Part shown: positions 47,120 through 58,225 of the stretch, one piece after another
Numbering within the stretch: position 1 is the first letter of the stretch
How the letters are laid out: each line of letters starts with the position of its first letter
NCBI GenBank assembly: GCA_036852015.1
Contig: JAANDG010000337.1
Span: forward strand, 97,453 to 161,452
DNA: 64,000 bases
Direction: 5' to 3'
Source: Pelodera strongyloides
Taxonomy: Eukaryota > Nematoda > Chromadorea > Rhabditida > Rhabditidae
Notes under the pieces: model-generated
The model's database searches: none
Seen by the model: the letters and a program-made list of their open reading frames with translations, nothing else
Told to the model about the DNA's origin: nothing
Program-made: the position numbers and the translations under genes

Positions 47120-47265
47120 CACCAACCCGCACGATGTGCTTATTTTTCGTTATCCTCACGATGCGGTTACGAATCATGTGTTACCCGCACGACGCGGTTG
47201 CGCATTATTTACTGCCCGCGCTGTGCGGTTGCGGATAGCTACCCGCGCGATGCGTTTCCGAGAAA
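47120..47265 (+). repeat. Imperfect minisatellite of about 35 bp
   Basis: Four to five diverged copies of CCGCACGATGCGGTTGCG separated by AT-rich parts. Confidence 0.5.
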
Positions 47266-47494
47266 GTATACGCGCGCTCGTGGATCTGAGAAGAGTACAT
47301 TTCTCTTTTTTTATATGTATTCAATGCCATATCTTGTGTTTCGTACACTTAAATATGTAAAAGGTATTACAAACGGACAAATGTACACTTGAGAAATGTT
47401 CTAGTACTGTGCAAAGCACACTAGACCAGAGGCGCGCGACACGTGCGCCACATGGAAGCCAATGGAGCGCCGACTGGAACTGTACAGCAACTGT

Positions 47495-47545
47495 ACAACT
47501 CCCGCTGAGGCCGCACCTGCCGAATCCGCAACCGGCCGCACCCCA
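47495..47545 (+). pseudogene. Fragment of the PAEAA gene at the duplication junction
   Basis: ACTCCCGCTGAGGCCGCACC followed by TGCCGAATCC and GGCCGCACCCC matches the 3' coding repeats of the gene at 37570-40360. It is followed at once by sequence matching 41066 onward, so a piece of that gene was carried along in the tandem duplication. Confidence 0.7.
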
Positions 47546-47649
47546 AAAAATCACAGAACAAAATACACACTTGTTGATTATTGCAATAAAATTCCAAAAA
47601 AGTGCAAGCTTGAATAATCCTTACAAAGTCAAAAATGTCAACAAAAAGA

Positions 47650-48235
47650 GATGTTTGTGTATTGTGAATTAGCATTCTTGTTCAATATTTTTTCTTACTA
47701 CATGTTTACCATTTTATAGAACAATGCACTGATTGTGAGCAGACACACCTATAATGTTGATTGTAGTTCTAATTGTAAACAATGTGCATGTTATGATAGA
47801 AATCCGCAAAGTGGATTATTTTTTGCATAATTGCAACTGGTTTTGCAATATCAATAACATGAATGTTCTCATTATGTACGAATTATGTGATGTAAACTTT
47901 ATTTATCACGGTTTTTTAACAAAAGAACTAGCCACGTAGAAGGTTAAAAATAACCCTAGAAGGTGAATGTTTTTAAGGTATGGGACCCGTAGGTAGCTTC
48001 GCTTGTCAATCATTCAATGTGTGTTCCATTCTGCATTCTGAATGGGTAGTTCTCCGGCAGCCAACGAGGGTCTCTGCATTCCAGGTCTCAATTTCTTGGC
48101 CGGAATGGAATGTTACAATTGTTTCAAAAAAATGCCATATTTTGCATTTAATCAATTTATTGCTGTGAAAAACGGTTACCAACCAGCAAAAAGTTCACAG
48201 ACCATTTGGATTTGGCATAGTAGATATATCAGTTT
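47650..48235. other. Unit-B-specific AT-rich insert, no gene seen
   Basis: It has no counterpart in unit A between 41165 and 41285. No inverted ends are obvious. Confidence 0.35.
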
Positions 48236-48650
48236 TTTTAATAACCCTTTGAAATGTGTGCCGTCATACAGTCTCGCCGAAAATCCATTTTGAAACACTA
48301 CAAACAACGAAGAATAATAAGTAAATAACTCCAAAAAGTTTCAAATTTACTGCCCTTTGAATTTAAATGTATTGTATTGAAAGTGCACTATGACAAGGGC
48401 CTTTCTGGAAAAGAAACCAGTTAATGTAGCATTGTCTATGCCTACAAAAGAACGTATGGAAAACAAAATATACGCCAATTTCATTTTTGTTTGTGTATTT
48501 TGTTACATTTCTGCGATTCCGCGGTAATTTCACATACATCAGAGTTATATACGCTTTTGGCTTGCTGCACTTTTCAGCGATTTCGGTTGATATAACGGAA
48601 CGCACTTTATCTTTGTATACAACGTTTCTTCCTTCAAATAGCGAATTTCG

Positions 48651-48840
48651 TTAAAACGAAATAACGGCCGATTTTTGAAACACCTGTCAAATAACTGCAT
48701 TCCCATGCATCATATATATGCAACTGAGCATTAATAGAATAAAAAATCGAGCCTACTTCGACCCCCCCCCCCCCATAAATAAATAGGAGTGCAGTTGTTT
48801 GAGATGCGTTCGTTTCAAAAACCGGTCATTATTTCGCTTT
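48651..48840. repeat. X-family MITE (unit B)
   Basis: Left end TTAAAACGAAATAACGGCCG, right end CCGGTCATTATTTCGCTTT. Contains a poly-C tract near 48762-48774. Confidence 0.7.
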
Positions 48841-48977
48841 GAAAAGAAAGGCGCGCGCGTTGATTCAATGAGTGCCATGGCAATAATTGTATTGGTTCTT
48901 ACCATATCACCGTTATGTGAGTCATCCGAACATACTTCATTTTTGCTCTCATGTTTACTGTATACGCTTTTTTCAGG

Positions 48978-51900
48978 ATGGACTCAGCAATACAAAGATA
49001 CTTAATATATATAAATGCGAGTGTGGGCACGCTGTTAAATGTATTCTTAATACTTCTTATAGTAACCGACAAACGAGCCAGTCTTGAGAAATATGGCCAT
49101 ATGCTCGTTATCATCGCGATATACAACATTTATTTCGAAGTGATGCACTGCGTTACGGACATTTTGAGTTTTCAATTTTTCAGTGTTTTCAAACCCACAG
49201 TAAGGAGTAAAACTCAGTAGAGATATAATAGGAAGAGAGTGAATTAGAGGAGAGAAAGGAGGAGATGCGAGAGATAGAGATAGACAGAGATAAAACGAAG
49301 GAGGGAAATTTTACCTTTTAGGGTTTTCTCGTCGACGAAGTCGGATTTCTGATGTTTAGCAAAACACTAAACAAGTACGGCTACTGGCCAAGTTATATCG
49401 GAGTCATGGTTTACGTCGATTCTTTTACAATGTCCATAACGCTGCTCGGCATTCATTGTCTATATCGTTATGTGCGAATATCGGGGTACTTTTTGGAAAC
49501 ATTGAAGCCTTTACCGGAAAGCAATACCGTACTCTTGCTAGAAATACAGTGCGCGTCATAAGTATCCGGGCACCCAAAAAAAAAACGTGTTTCTGCTAGG
49601 TTTGGAGGGTATCTCGTGCAACCACTAAATCAAGCACGACCAAAACCCAAAAAAAAAAGTGATTTTCAGAATAAAGAATTAAAAAAATTGTCTCTAGTTT
49701 GTTGGCCATCCCCGTTTTGGTAGGATGGTTGATTAAAAAAAAATAGGGCTACATTTGGGGCCCGGATACTTGTGACGAGCACTGTTATCTGTTATCAGCG
49801 TACACAGGAAAACGGAATAATTGCCCAGAACACGAAAACCATCAGTAGCCCGCTAGCGAATGGTTTTCACCGAACAAGAAACCTGTGTGGATGGGCACGA
49901 CCCACTAGGCCTGCTTTTAAATGGGTCGCAGTCGCTAAATTCGTCTTTTTATTTTAATTATGCATAAATATAAAAATATACCTAGGCGAATCCCTTTCCA
50001 GTGCCAATTTACCGAAAATTTAATCCAGAGAAAGAAAACCTTCGGTCGGGAATTGGTTTTTAACAAAATATGGTGGTTTCTAAATCGCAACATGACTCGG
50101 CCGCTAGCCAATGATGGCTCCTAGTTGCTCCACTATTCGTTGTCATTACTCTAATGTATCAAACCCCAATCGAAGGGATTTCTTTCGGTCTGTTATATTT
50201 TCAGTAATTTAGTAAAGGAGGCCGCCAAAGCCCATTTCTAAAAGGCAGAGGTTGTGGTGCGTTATTAGGCGTGTTTGTTTGCGTACTGTAATGTTACACT
50301 CTTTGTTCTTTGATTTTTGCGCATTTTTCGTCGTCCTATTTTAGTTGTTGTTGTTGTTGTGAGCTGTCTCTTGTTGCTGTATACTTTGCTTTCTCTAGCT
50401 ATATTGATTAGTCAATTCCACTGATTATTGCTTTCTATTCAATTGTTGTATTTCGTTTTATTTACTCGTTCTGTTAGCGGTTTAGTTACTGAACCTTCAG
50501 TTTGGTATAGTATGAATTTCAGTGTGTGCTTTCCACTTTTTTTTTGAACTTGTCATTGTTGTAATTCTGGACGGTTCCATAACTAAACTATCGATTCACT
50601 TGTTGTTGTTTTGTGAGACCTACGTGTCGCTTCTGTGAACACTTGAACACGGTTGAAATCGGTTGTCTACTCAAGCGTCACGCCAACTTAAAGCGAAATG
50701 CTAGCCCCTTTGGAAAATTTGCATATGATAAGCAAATACTATGTATCCTATGCTAATTTTGCGCGATCGTCCACGGCAATCGCGCAAACTTAGCATAGGA
50801 TACATAGGATTTGCTTATCATATGCAAATTTTCCAAAGAGGCTGGCATTTCGCTTTAAAGGAGATCACTTGTTGTTGTTTAATTGTTGTTGTTCACGTGT
50901 TTTCGATCCTGGATATCACTTCGACATAAGCAACACGAGGTTGAAATCACTTCTGTTGTCTAACGTGATACCGACAACGTAAAGGGAGAGGCCCACGAGA
51001 AAAGGTTTTCCTCAATTTATTTGCAGAGAATGTCCGGAATCTCAGAAATATTACTGCGAAAACCGCATCTCTTTGAATCTAGAACTCGCAGATATATTCT
51101 ATGCTAAACAGTTCGGCCCGGCACCATAGTCTGAAACATATTTCACTCTTTAAAGCGAAATGCCAGCCCCTTTGGAAAATTTGCATATGATAAGCAAATC
51201 CTATGTATCCTATGCTAATTTTGCGCGATTGCCGTGGACGATCGCGCAAAATTAGCATAGGATACATAGGATTTGCTTATCATATGCAAATTTTCCAAAG
51301 GGGCTAGCATTTCGCTTTAATGTCATTACAGCATTGGAAACGCTTTGTAATGGCAGTAATGTTCTTCATTCGTTTAACAATTACTATGGAAGCGGACGGA
51401 TATAAACCGTAAAGACGTATTTTAACCCTTCTGACTACGGTGCCTGGTCGAACTGTTTAACATAGAATATCTCTGTGACTTCACGACGCAAATAGATGCG
51501 GTTTTCACAGAAATATTTCTGAGATTCCGGACATTCTGTGCGAGTAAATTGAGGAAAACTTTTTCTCGTGGGCCTCTCCCTTTAAAAGGATCTATTTGCT
51601 TTAATTAACCGCCGAAGTGGACATTCATCTCAGTTTATCATTGTCGGACAATTCGAAATAAATCCCTTGGCCAACTCGACCATGTTTATTGCCCATGTTT
51701 AATGGTACCGATTCGCTTGCCTTCTGTAACAATGGGCACTGAATATATTTTTTCTAGATATATTTATATTTAGGGATCATTGAAGTAAAAAGACGAACCT
51801 GATGTGACGGCGGCCCTTTAAGTTTACAATCTGGTCACAAATTGTGATTTCAGAAAGTGGCAGTGGTTGTTTTCGGAGAAAAAATGGCTTTTCGTAATTA

Positions 51901-54900
51901 CAATTTGTCATTTTACGTTTGGTCTCCTCTGGGTGTTGTGCTGTGACTACTCGATGAGGGTTCGTTGAGTTCATATCTTCAGCGTGAAACTTGGCGTCCA
52001 AACGGCGTGATAATGGCGGGCAAGTTGCGCGCCATTTCCATTCCTCGTGCATTTTTGCACGCCACCACGTTGCCAAATGCACTTTGCACGCCGTAAGGTC
52101 GCTGCTCGCACGCCCACATTCGTCAGCGATAGGGTTGTCCACTCAACCCTTGGTGTAATGGTTAGCGTTCTAAGCCGAGTCCTAGTCACCCGGAGATCCC
52201 ACAATAATTATTTCGATCAGCAAAACAATTACTCTCCTCTATTTGAACTTAATTTACGAGTTCTAGTATCGATTAATTTACTTACTAGATCAGTCCTAAT
52301 GAGTTTGTCTTTGTCCAGTAAGCTATGTAACTATCCGCTTCAGGTAGCTTTTCTTGACGAACTGCATGTGGCCGATTTCACAAAAATTTAACGCTGGGGT
52401 AGGTTATAGGCGTCCCCTCTTTAGCGTGCTCTCTCGTCCTTTTCTCTTGCCTGTCAAAGCCGAGAGAAAGCACGCTAAACAGGAGACGCCTGTAACATAC
52501 CTCAGCGTTCAATTTTTGTGGAAACGGCCTCTGCCTAGCATAAGCGAATTTCTAACTTGAAGTGACCTGAAAACTTTAGCCAACAAGGATGCGCGAGGAT
52601 CTCAGTCGACACGATGCACTCAAATACTACAATGTCAGCGTGACAAACCTCGGCTACATCGGTCCCGTCTACGCGGTAGATGAGTTTTTTCACATCGTCT
52701 CGCTATTTGTCCTCATGTCACTCATGTGTTTGAGAAGCTGCTCGAGCTTGATAATAACGTTTATTAGGTCCATGTGAGGTTGCCTATACGTACTACGCTA
52801 CTTACACACTAGCTGTTTGTATAGTTAACTGGAAGCAGAGAATGCAATGCACATATGAATTATCAATGTTAGAATTTTACACTGATTTTTAGTGGACGTA
52901 CAATAATGGGAGCACAAAAATTCTGTTGAAAAACGTGATCGGTTCTGTTGGTTGTATGGGAATACTTATCGTCGCGTATATCGTGATATCGCTTGGATGT
53001 ATTAATGTGTAGGTTTCTTTCTGCAATGTGAGCCGCGCTGTTCGCTCCCACCCCAGACTCCAGACTGTCACACCCAATCCAAGGTGTAAGAAATTGGTAG
53101 CAGTGTAACACCCGCGGAGATAAATCAGCTTCCCGAGCAGATTGGCCACCGAGGGGCTTACCTTTTGGTCCCTATATTCGAATCCCTGTGCCCCTTTTTC
53201 GCGGATTCTTTGATATTATGAGGGTGAGTTTGCCTTCCTCTGGAGCTTGTAACACTGATACGGCCGTTCCTAATTTTACAGGTACACACATATCAAACGT
53301 TCGGCGAAAAGCGCACATACAAAAAAACTGCACTTTCAACTGCTACGCTTGTTGCTAGCACAAGTAAGCTTGAACTTAGCTATAGTTTTATGCTCAATGT
53401 GAGCGTCTCCTCAGCACATCCATCCCAAGTACAGAGTGAGAGGCTTCTTCGCAACTTGGTTATTGGTGCGCCAGGTCTAGTTGTTAGTTCGCAGCGACGC
53501 CGCTTCCTCTTGATTTACATTAATAATTGTGCAATTACAGTCCATCGTGCCACTGATATTCGAGTACATTCCGTGTATCACTACAGTTTGGGGAGGCGTT
53601 ATTGGTGCGTTAAAATGATAATAAAATGTTTTTATTTTTAATTATTCTAGTTTGTAGTTTGTAGTACAAATGAATTTTGTAGTTTCCAATCATCCGCATG
53701 GGGTTTCCAAGTATGGTGAAAATTTACAAATTTTGGAACTACATGAGAATATTTTTGAACTTTTCGTATTATATATATGCAAGTTTCGTGCAGAAATACG
53801 GCAGCATTGACAGAATCACACCGACCGATTTTTTGGGACAATTGAAAACCCCATCATCTCGGATAATGTTATTTAGGCATGCCTAAGTGGATGGCATTAT
53901 ACGCTCCTGTATTCACTTCGCTGTACGCGTTTTTCGATGCCACCGTTGTGATACTTCTCTTCACGGTAAGGGGACACGTCGATCGTGGCGATGCCCTATT
54001 TCAATTTGCAGCCAATTCTGCCGCATCCTAATTTGAGCGAGAACACCGCCGCACAACTGGTTTAAAGGGACAGGCCCACCGATATAAACCTACGATTATT
54101 ATTTGTTTATAATTCATAAAAAGGGTATTTATTATAATATATACAAACTAAATATTATTCAGATTCACCATGGGGAAGTTTTTCCTATGAGCTTTCCTTA
54201 CAGAAGGTATCGTAGACAGGTTATTTGCATAGTCATTTTCATACACACCTTTGTCGGAAAGGGAAGTTAAGTCGTTTGCATATCCACATCAAAGGTGTGT
54301 ATGCAAATGATTGTGCAAATGACCTGTCTACGGTACCTTCTGTAAGGAAAGCTCACAGGAAAAACTTCCCCATGGTGAATCTGAATAATATTTAGTTTGT
54401 ATATATTATAATAAATACCCTTTTTATGAATTATGAACAAATAATAAACGTAGGTTTATATCGGTGGGCCTGTCCCTTTAAGGCGATGGAATAGCCGGTT
54501 TTTGAAACGTGTTTATGTTGTATTCAAAGTATCGCGCAATTCTTTGCATATAGATAGCGTACCCGTACAGCGTGCCTTTCAAAAAGTCATAACTTGTTTT
54601 TCAATGGTAGTTATAATTGGATGCTGAAAGTTATGTATTCAACGCGGCGCTCGGTAATAGGTGTCACTGCGAAAACATACATTGTACCCGACCTGGGACC
54701 TAGGGAACCGATCCTGGATATTGGGGTCCAGAAGCCATATTCACTATTCTGCTTACAGGAAATAGCATTACAATATGATATAATAGGTAGAATCTTCGAG
54801 CTTATACGACTCCCGGTAAGACAGATCGACAGATGTTAACCAAATCTTTATGTCAACGTTTCGCCTTTCGGCATCTTCAGGACAATGGAATAATTACCTG

Positions 54901-55901
54901 TAAACAAAACACTATATTGGACTAGAAACAAACACAGGGGAAGAAACAGGGCAAAATATCACGAAACCAATAGCAATCACAAGACAATAACACCCGCACA
55001 ATACATGAAACAATTATGGTCGTATGCGAATTAACAGAACTCAAGGCACGACAAGGGATAGTGGGCTACAAGGTACATAGTTGAAAGATAACCGTTGTTA
55101 GAGAGTTAGATTAGAGGTGAGAGTCAGACACAACAATCAATTAGATAATGTTAGGAAGAGAGAGCGAGATAGGGGTCAATGATATTTGTTTGGCACCAGA
55201 ACTACAGCATAATTCATACTTACGGTTCAACAATGGTTTTTCCTCACGGATAGCCACAGCTTCAGAAATTAAAAGTCTACGAAAATTAGTTTCACGGTGT
55301 AAAATAGCGACAGAGAATGCGAGATCAGCAGAAACAGGTGAATCTTTATAATGCGTATCTAACAATTTATTCTTAGCCTTGTGTTGGAGAACCCGCTCCC
55401 TAAGCGGTTGACTAGTCTGACCTATGTAACATTCTCCACAAAGGTTGCAAACTATTTTGTAGACCACCATGCGGGCCAGGCAGTCTCCAATAGAACCGTC
55501 AGTACACATTTGACACGGGCCGCCCCGTGCTGGACAAACCCTGTCATAAATCCTATTCCTTACTAACCAGTCTCTAAGACTGGGACCCGGCTTCTCAACC
55601 ACGGTGATTACAATATGAGACACGCAGAGAAAAAGACGGGGAGTTCCCCCATGGGGAACTTAGTGGTGAATATGGCCTCTGGAGTCATTCCTCATAGTCA
55701 GCTGTCTTTCAGGCGTATCGTCGTCGGGTGTCAGGTTGGATAGCGGGAAATTGCAATCGCATCACTGATAAGACTCTATTTTCGATGAGTTTCGCTACTC
55801 CGAATAATGGAGCTGCTTCGTCGCAATATGGCACCGGACACACCATTACCCACTCTTCAGCGCAGAAGTTTGCCTCCTACAGACATCAACGAAACCATTA
55901 A
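48978..55901 (+). CDS. Str-superfamily chemoreceptor B (intact, 9 exons)
   Basis: Exons: 48978-49199, 49322-49485, 51854-51959, 52580-52675, 52893-53008, 53282-53363, 53541-53604, 53877-53965 and 55713-55901 (stop TAA), giving 375 residues with all phases agreeing. It is a nematode seven-transmembrane chemosensory receptor. TM1 VGTLLNVFLILLIV is about 15-29 and TM2 about 41-58 (YGHMLVIIAIYNIYFEV). TM3 SITLLGIHCLYRYV is followed by TM4 (WLFVITICHFTFGLLWVLCC), the loop with GYIGPVYA (about 189-196) and TM5 (GCMGILIVAYIVISLG). KKLHFQLLRLLLAQ enters TM6, then PLIFEYIPC and TM7 APVFTSLYAFFDA, and a tail starting AYRRR. The ATG lies one base after a TTTTTTCAG acceptor, fitting trans-splicing. The exon 1 donor (ACA|gtaagg) is the least certain junction. 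Introns 2 and 8 are swollen by transposons. The ligand is unknown. Confidence 0.85.
49547..49784. repeat. Tc1/mariner-like miniature element
   Basis: Flanked by TA on the left and TTA on the right; ends CAGTGCGCGTCATAAGTATC and GATACTTGTGACGAGCACTG. CAGTG termini with a TA target are typical of Tc1/mariner. The site in receptor A is empty. No transposase. Confidence 0.7.
50688..50858. repeat. P-family palindromic MITE, copy 3
   Basis: TTAA borders; same 171-bp palindrome as 33630. Intron 2 of receptor B. Confidence 0.9.
50979..51585. repeat. TTAA hairpin element T5, copy 1, host of a nested MITE
   Basis: Starts GTAAAGGGAGAGGCCCACG and ends CGTGGGCCTCTCCCTTTAA (left TTAA mutated to GTAA). 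A P-family copy is inserted at 51150-51320. The related, un-nested copy is at 60852-61335. Confidence 0.85.
51150..51320. repeat. P-family palindromic MITE, copy 4, nested in T5
   Basis: TTAA borders; arms TTAAAGCGAAATGCCAGCCC and GGGGCTAGCATTTCGCTTTAA. Confidence 0.9.
52372..52535. repeat. Inverted-repeat element with GGCCGTTTCCACAAAAATT ends
   Basis: GATTTCACAAAAATTTAACGC and GCGTTCAATTTTTGTGGAAAC bound 164 bp, with internal AGCGTGCTCTCTCG and CGAGAGAAAGCACGCT. Intron 3 of receptor B. Confidence 0.75.
53700..53852. repeat. Inverted-repeat element with GGGGTTTCCAAGTATGG ends (copy 2)
   Basis: Reverse-oriented relative of 20696-20838. It lies in intron 7 of receptor B; receptor A intron 7 is only 108 bp and lacks it. 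Confidence 0.65.
54062..54481. repeat. TTAA hairpin element T6, copy 1
   Basis: Starts TTAAAGGGACAGGCCCACCG and ends CGGTGGGCCTGTCCCTTTAA; long palindrome. Intron 8 of receptor B. Copy 2: 62552-62972. Confidence 0.88.
54767..54778 (+). repeat. Target-site duplication, left copy
   Basis: ATTACAATATGA, repeated exactly at 55607-55618 on the other side of the Penelope-like insert. Confidence 0.7.
54857..54881 (-). ncRNA. Hammerhead-ribozyme-like core motif
   Basis: On the - strand, downstream of the GIY-YIG frame, the sequence reads CTGAAGA, a short GCC-GAAA-GGC hairpin, then GAAAC. That is the order CUGANGA, stem II, GAAA of the hammerhead core, and Penelope-like elements are known to carry such motifs. 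I could not find convincing stems I and III by eye, so it may be decayed or coincidental. Confidence 0.3.
55141..55606 (-). CDS. 5'-truncated Penelope-like element: GIY-YIG endonuclease domain
   Basis: The frame runs off the truncated 5' end of the insert (about 55606) and stops at 55141, leaving about 155 residues. It has a Cys-rich start (CPARGGPCQMCTDG), VVYKIVCNLCGECYIGQTSQ (the VY ... YIG pair of the GIY-YIG fold with the extra Cys pair seen in Penelope-like elements), LRERVLQH with the catalytic Arg, and SEAVAIREEKPLLN with the catalytic Glu and the Asn. In the intact element this nuclease follows a reverse transcriptase, which is absent here. The insert lies antisense in intron 8 of receptor B, inside an older MITE, with a 12-bp target duplication. 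It cannot move by itself. Confidence 0.82.
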
Positions 55902-56060
55902 AGTGAAATAACGACCGATTTTTGAAACTCATCGTGGACAACTGCATGGTTTATGGGGTCGAATTGGGATCTATTTTTTATTCTAATTATGCTCATTTGC
56001 ATATGCTGCACAAGAATGCAGGTGTATTCGATGTGTTTGAAAACCGTCACATATTTCGAA
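55898..56060. repeat. X-family MITE at the stop codon of receptor B
   Basis: TTAA overlaps the TAA stop; left end TTAAAGTGAAATAACGACCG. The homologous copy behind receptor A is at 46761. Confidence 0.7.
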
Positions 56061-56210
56061 GTAAATGCTTCAACATTCTAGAGTTTGATCACTTGATGTC
56101 TGAATAATAGTACGTAGAACACAACATATCTTTGGTATTGAACTACGCCAGAGATTGAGAACTTTTTTTTTGCTCCGCAACCGATATTACTACTGTAATG
56201 AGAAATAATG

Positions 56211-56585
56211 TTAAAGGGAATATGTAGGCACGCAAAATGAGCAAAACAACTGCGAAACTAGAGTTTCCACACCAGACATGAATTTAAGTAGGCGACTGAA
56301 TATGTAAATTCGAATATTCTCATTTGCATGCAAATATGTCGCTGTTGCATGCTATATGCCGATTTGCCGATGTATGCACACATATGCAAAATTTTTTGCT
56401 CCATCAGCACTGCCGTGTAAGCCAGGGGGTCAAGGAACGCGTTTACTATGGAAAAGATGAACTTTGAAAATCATTTTCTTTTAAATGGGAAACTTTTAAC
56501 AATTTTTGTTGTTGTTTCCTTAATGAGGAACACACATTCTATTAATACAGCTTAACTTCAAAAAGGGCATACATATTCCCTTTAA
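56211..56585. repeat. TTAA element T7, copy 1
   Basis: Starts TTAAAGGGAATATGTAGGC and ends GCATACATATTCCCTTTAA. Absent from the matching place in unit A (about 47050). Confidence 0.85.
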
Positions 56586-56587
56586 GG

Positions 56588-56645
56588 AAGAGAAGGCGCC
56601 GAACCGCGTAACCGCATGCGCCTTACCATTAGGCCACGCCCCCTA
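56588..56645 (-). repeat. Degenerate tRNA-like repeat (unit B)
   Basis: The - strand has TGGCCTAATGGTAAGG (A box) and GCGGTTCGGCGCC (B box) only about 18 bases apart, so the anticodon arm is missing. Confidence 0.45.
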
Positions 56646-56699
56646 AAAATGTACTTGTACAAGTAAAATGTTCTTCAAGTGTACGTTTCTCTTTTCGTA

Positions 56700-57063
56700 T
56701 TAAAGGGAATATGTAGGCACTCAAAATGAGCAAAACAACTGCGAAACTAGAGTTTCCACACCAGACATGAATTTAAGTAGGCGACTGAATATGTAAATTC
56801 GAATATTCTCATTTGCATGCAAATATGTCGCTGTTGCAAGCTATATGCCGATGTATGCACACATGCTAAATTTTTGCTCCATCAGCACTGCCGTGTAAGC
56901 CAGGGGGTCAAGCAACGCGTTTACTATGGAAAAGATGAACTTTGAAAATCATTTTCTTTTAAATGGGAAACTTTTAACAATTTTTGTTGTTGTTTCCTTA
57001 ATGAGGAACACACATTCTATTAATACAGCTTAACTTCAAAAAGGGCATACATATTCCCTTTAA
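56700..57063. repeat. TTAA element T7, copy 2
   Basis: Nearly identical to 56211-56585 in the same orientation, 115 bp downstream, with TTAA borders. Confidence 0.88.
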
Positions 57064-57907
57064 ATGTTTTCTATGTCACATATTGTATTGCGGTGTACAC
57101 AATTTTTCCCCCATTTTTTCCCGTGACAAATTTCCCAGATTACTCAAATGTGGCTGCGAATACCGCCTTGCATAGCATGCAAATTTATGCAAATTTATAT
57201 AATTAGAAAGAGGCCGGCAGGAGGATGACCAGCAAATTTTCGCACATTTTCATGTGTTAATAAATATTTAATTAACAATGTCAAATTAGGCTCTACAAAG
57301 AGATGTTAATCATTTTATTTTCCCTATTACCTATTACTGATAATAATCCTGACTAAGACAACACAGGTGACCAGTAAGCTGAGTAAGCATCCAAGAAACA
57401 AATATATTTTAAGCCGCTCTGGAAACACTACGCATACAAAGAACTCAACTAATAAGTGGAATTAATAGTAAGAAGCAATATTTATGACTGTATCAAAAGA
57501 AGTAGTATGGCTCATACCATTGTATGGGCCATACTTTTGGACTTCTTTTTATCGTTTTCATTTTTGTATAGATTTTTCTTCTATTCAAGAGTACGAAGCA
57601 CGAGGTATGCACAAGGTATGAACATATAAAAAGAGCAATGTGCCCCAGAGAAACTGTGGCTCTGTCGAAAGAAGACTGGAACCCAGGCGCGCGGCACGTG
57701 CGCCATATGGAAGCCAATGGTGCGCCGACTGGAATTGTACACGCCAAATGTGCACCCTAGATTCGATGGAAAATTGCATAACGTCCCAGCACCATTTCGC
57801 TACTCATATATTTAACTAGTGCGCTAGGAATCACAACGATGGTACAATAACAAAAAATTGCTTCTTTTCAATGTCCAACATACTCAAATCTCCGTGTCGT
57901 ACCACTT
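57064..57907. other. Right end of duplication unit B, no gene
   Basis: 57687-57740 (GGCGCGCGGCACGTGCGCCA, GGAAGCCAATGGTGCGCCG) matches 47430-47490, marking the right border of the duplicated unit. Confidence 0.5.
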
Positions 57908-58088
57908 TAAAGCGAAATGGCGGCCGGTTTTTTGAAACGCATCGCGGACAACTGAATTCTTACGTATTTATGTTAGTTACTCGAGTTTACTTCAATTTTG
58001 TATTCTAGTTTATGTTCAGTTGCATAAGCTGCATAAGAATGCTGGTGCACTCGACGTGTTTCAAGAACCGGTCGTTAGTTCGTTTTAA
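57908..58088. repeat. X-family MITE
   Basis: TTAA borders; left end TTAAAGCGAAATGGCGGCCGG, right end AACCGGTCGTTAGTTCGTTTTAA shortened by drift. Confidence 0.75.
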
Positions 58089-58225
58089 AAAATCCGAAGA
58101 TAACACGATGCTTTCAGTATATTGTATATTGATGCTGCTTGGCGTTAGCTATTTCTCTAACCCTAACGGTTTGATTTCTTCGGCTTATTTGAGGACTATA
58201 CGCCCGGACAACCGTGAACGCTAAC

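Larger units (their letters stand above)
54729..55682. repeat. GAGGCC-type element interrupted by a retroelement
   Basis: Left part AGAAGCCATATTCACTATTC and right part GTGGTGAATATGGCCTCT match the ends of the element at 32255-32425. The middle is replaced by the Penelope-like insert at 54779-55606. Confidence 0.7.
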
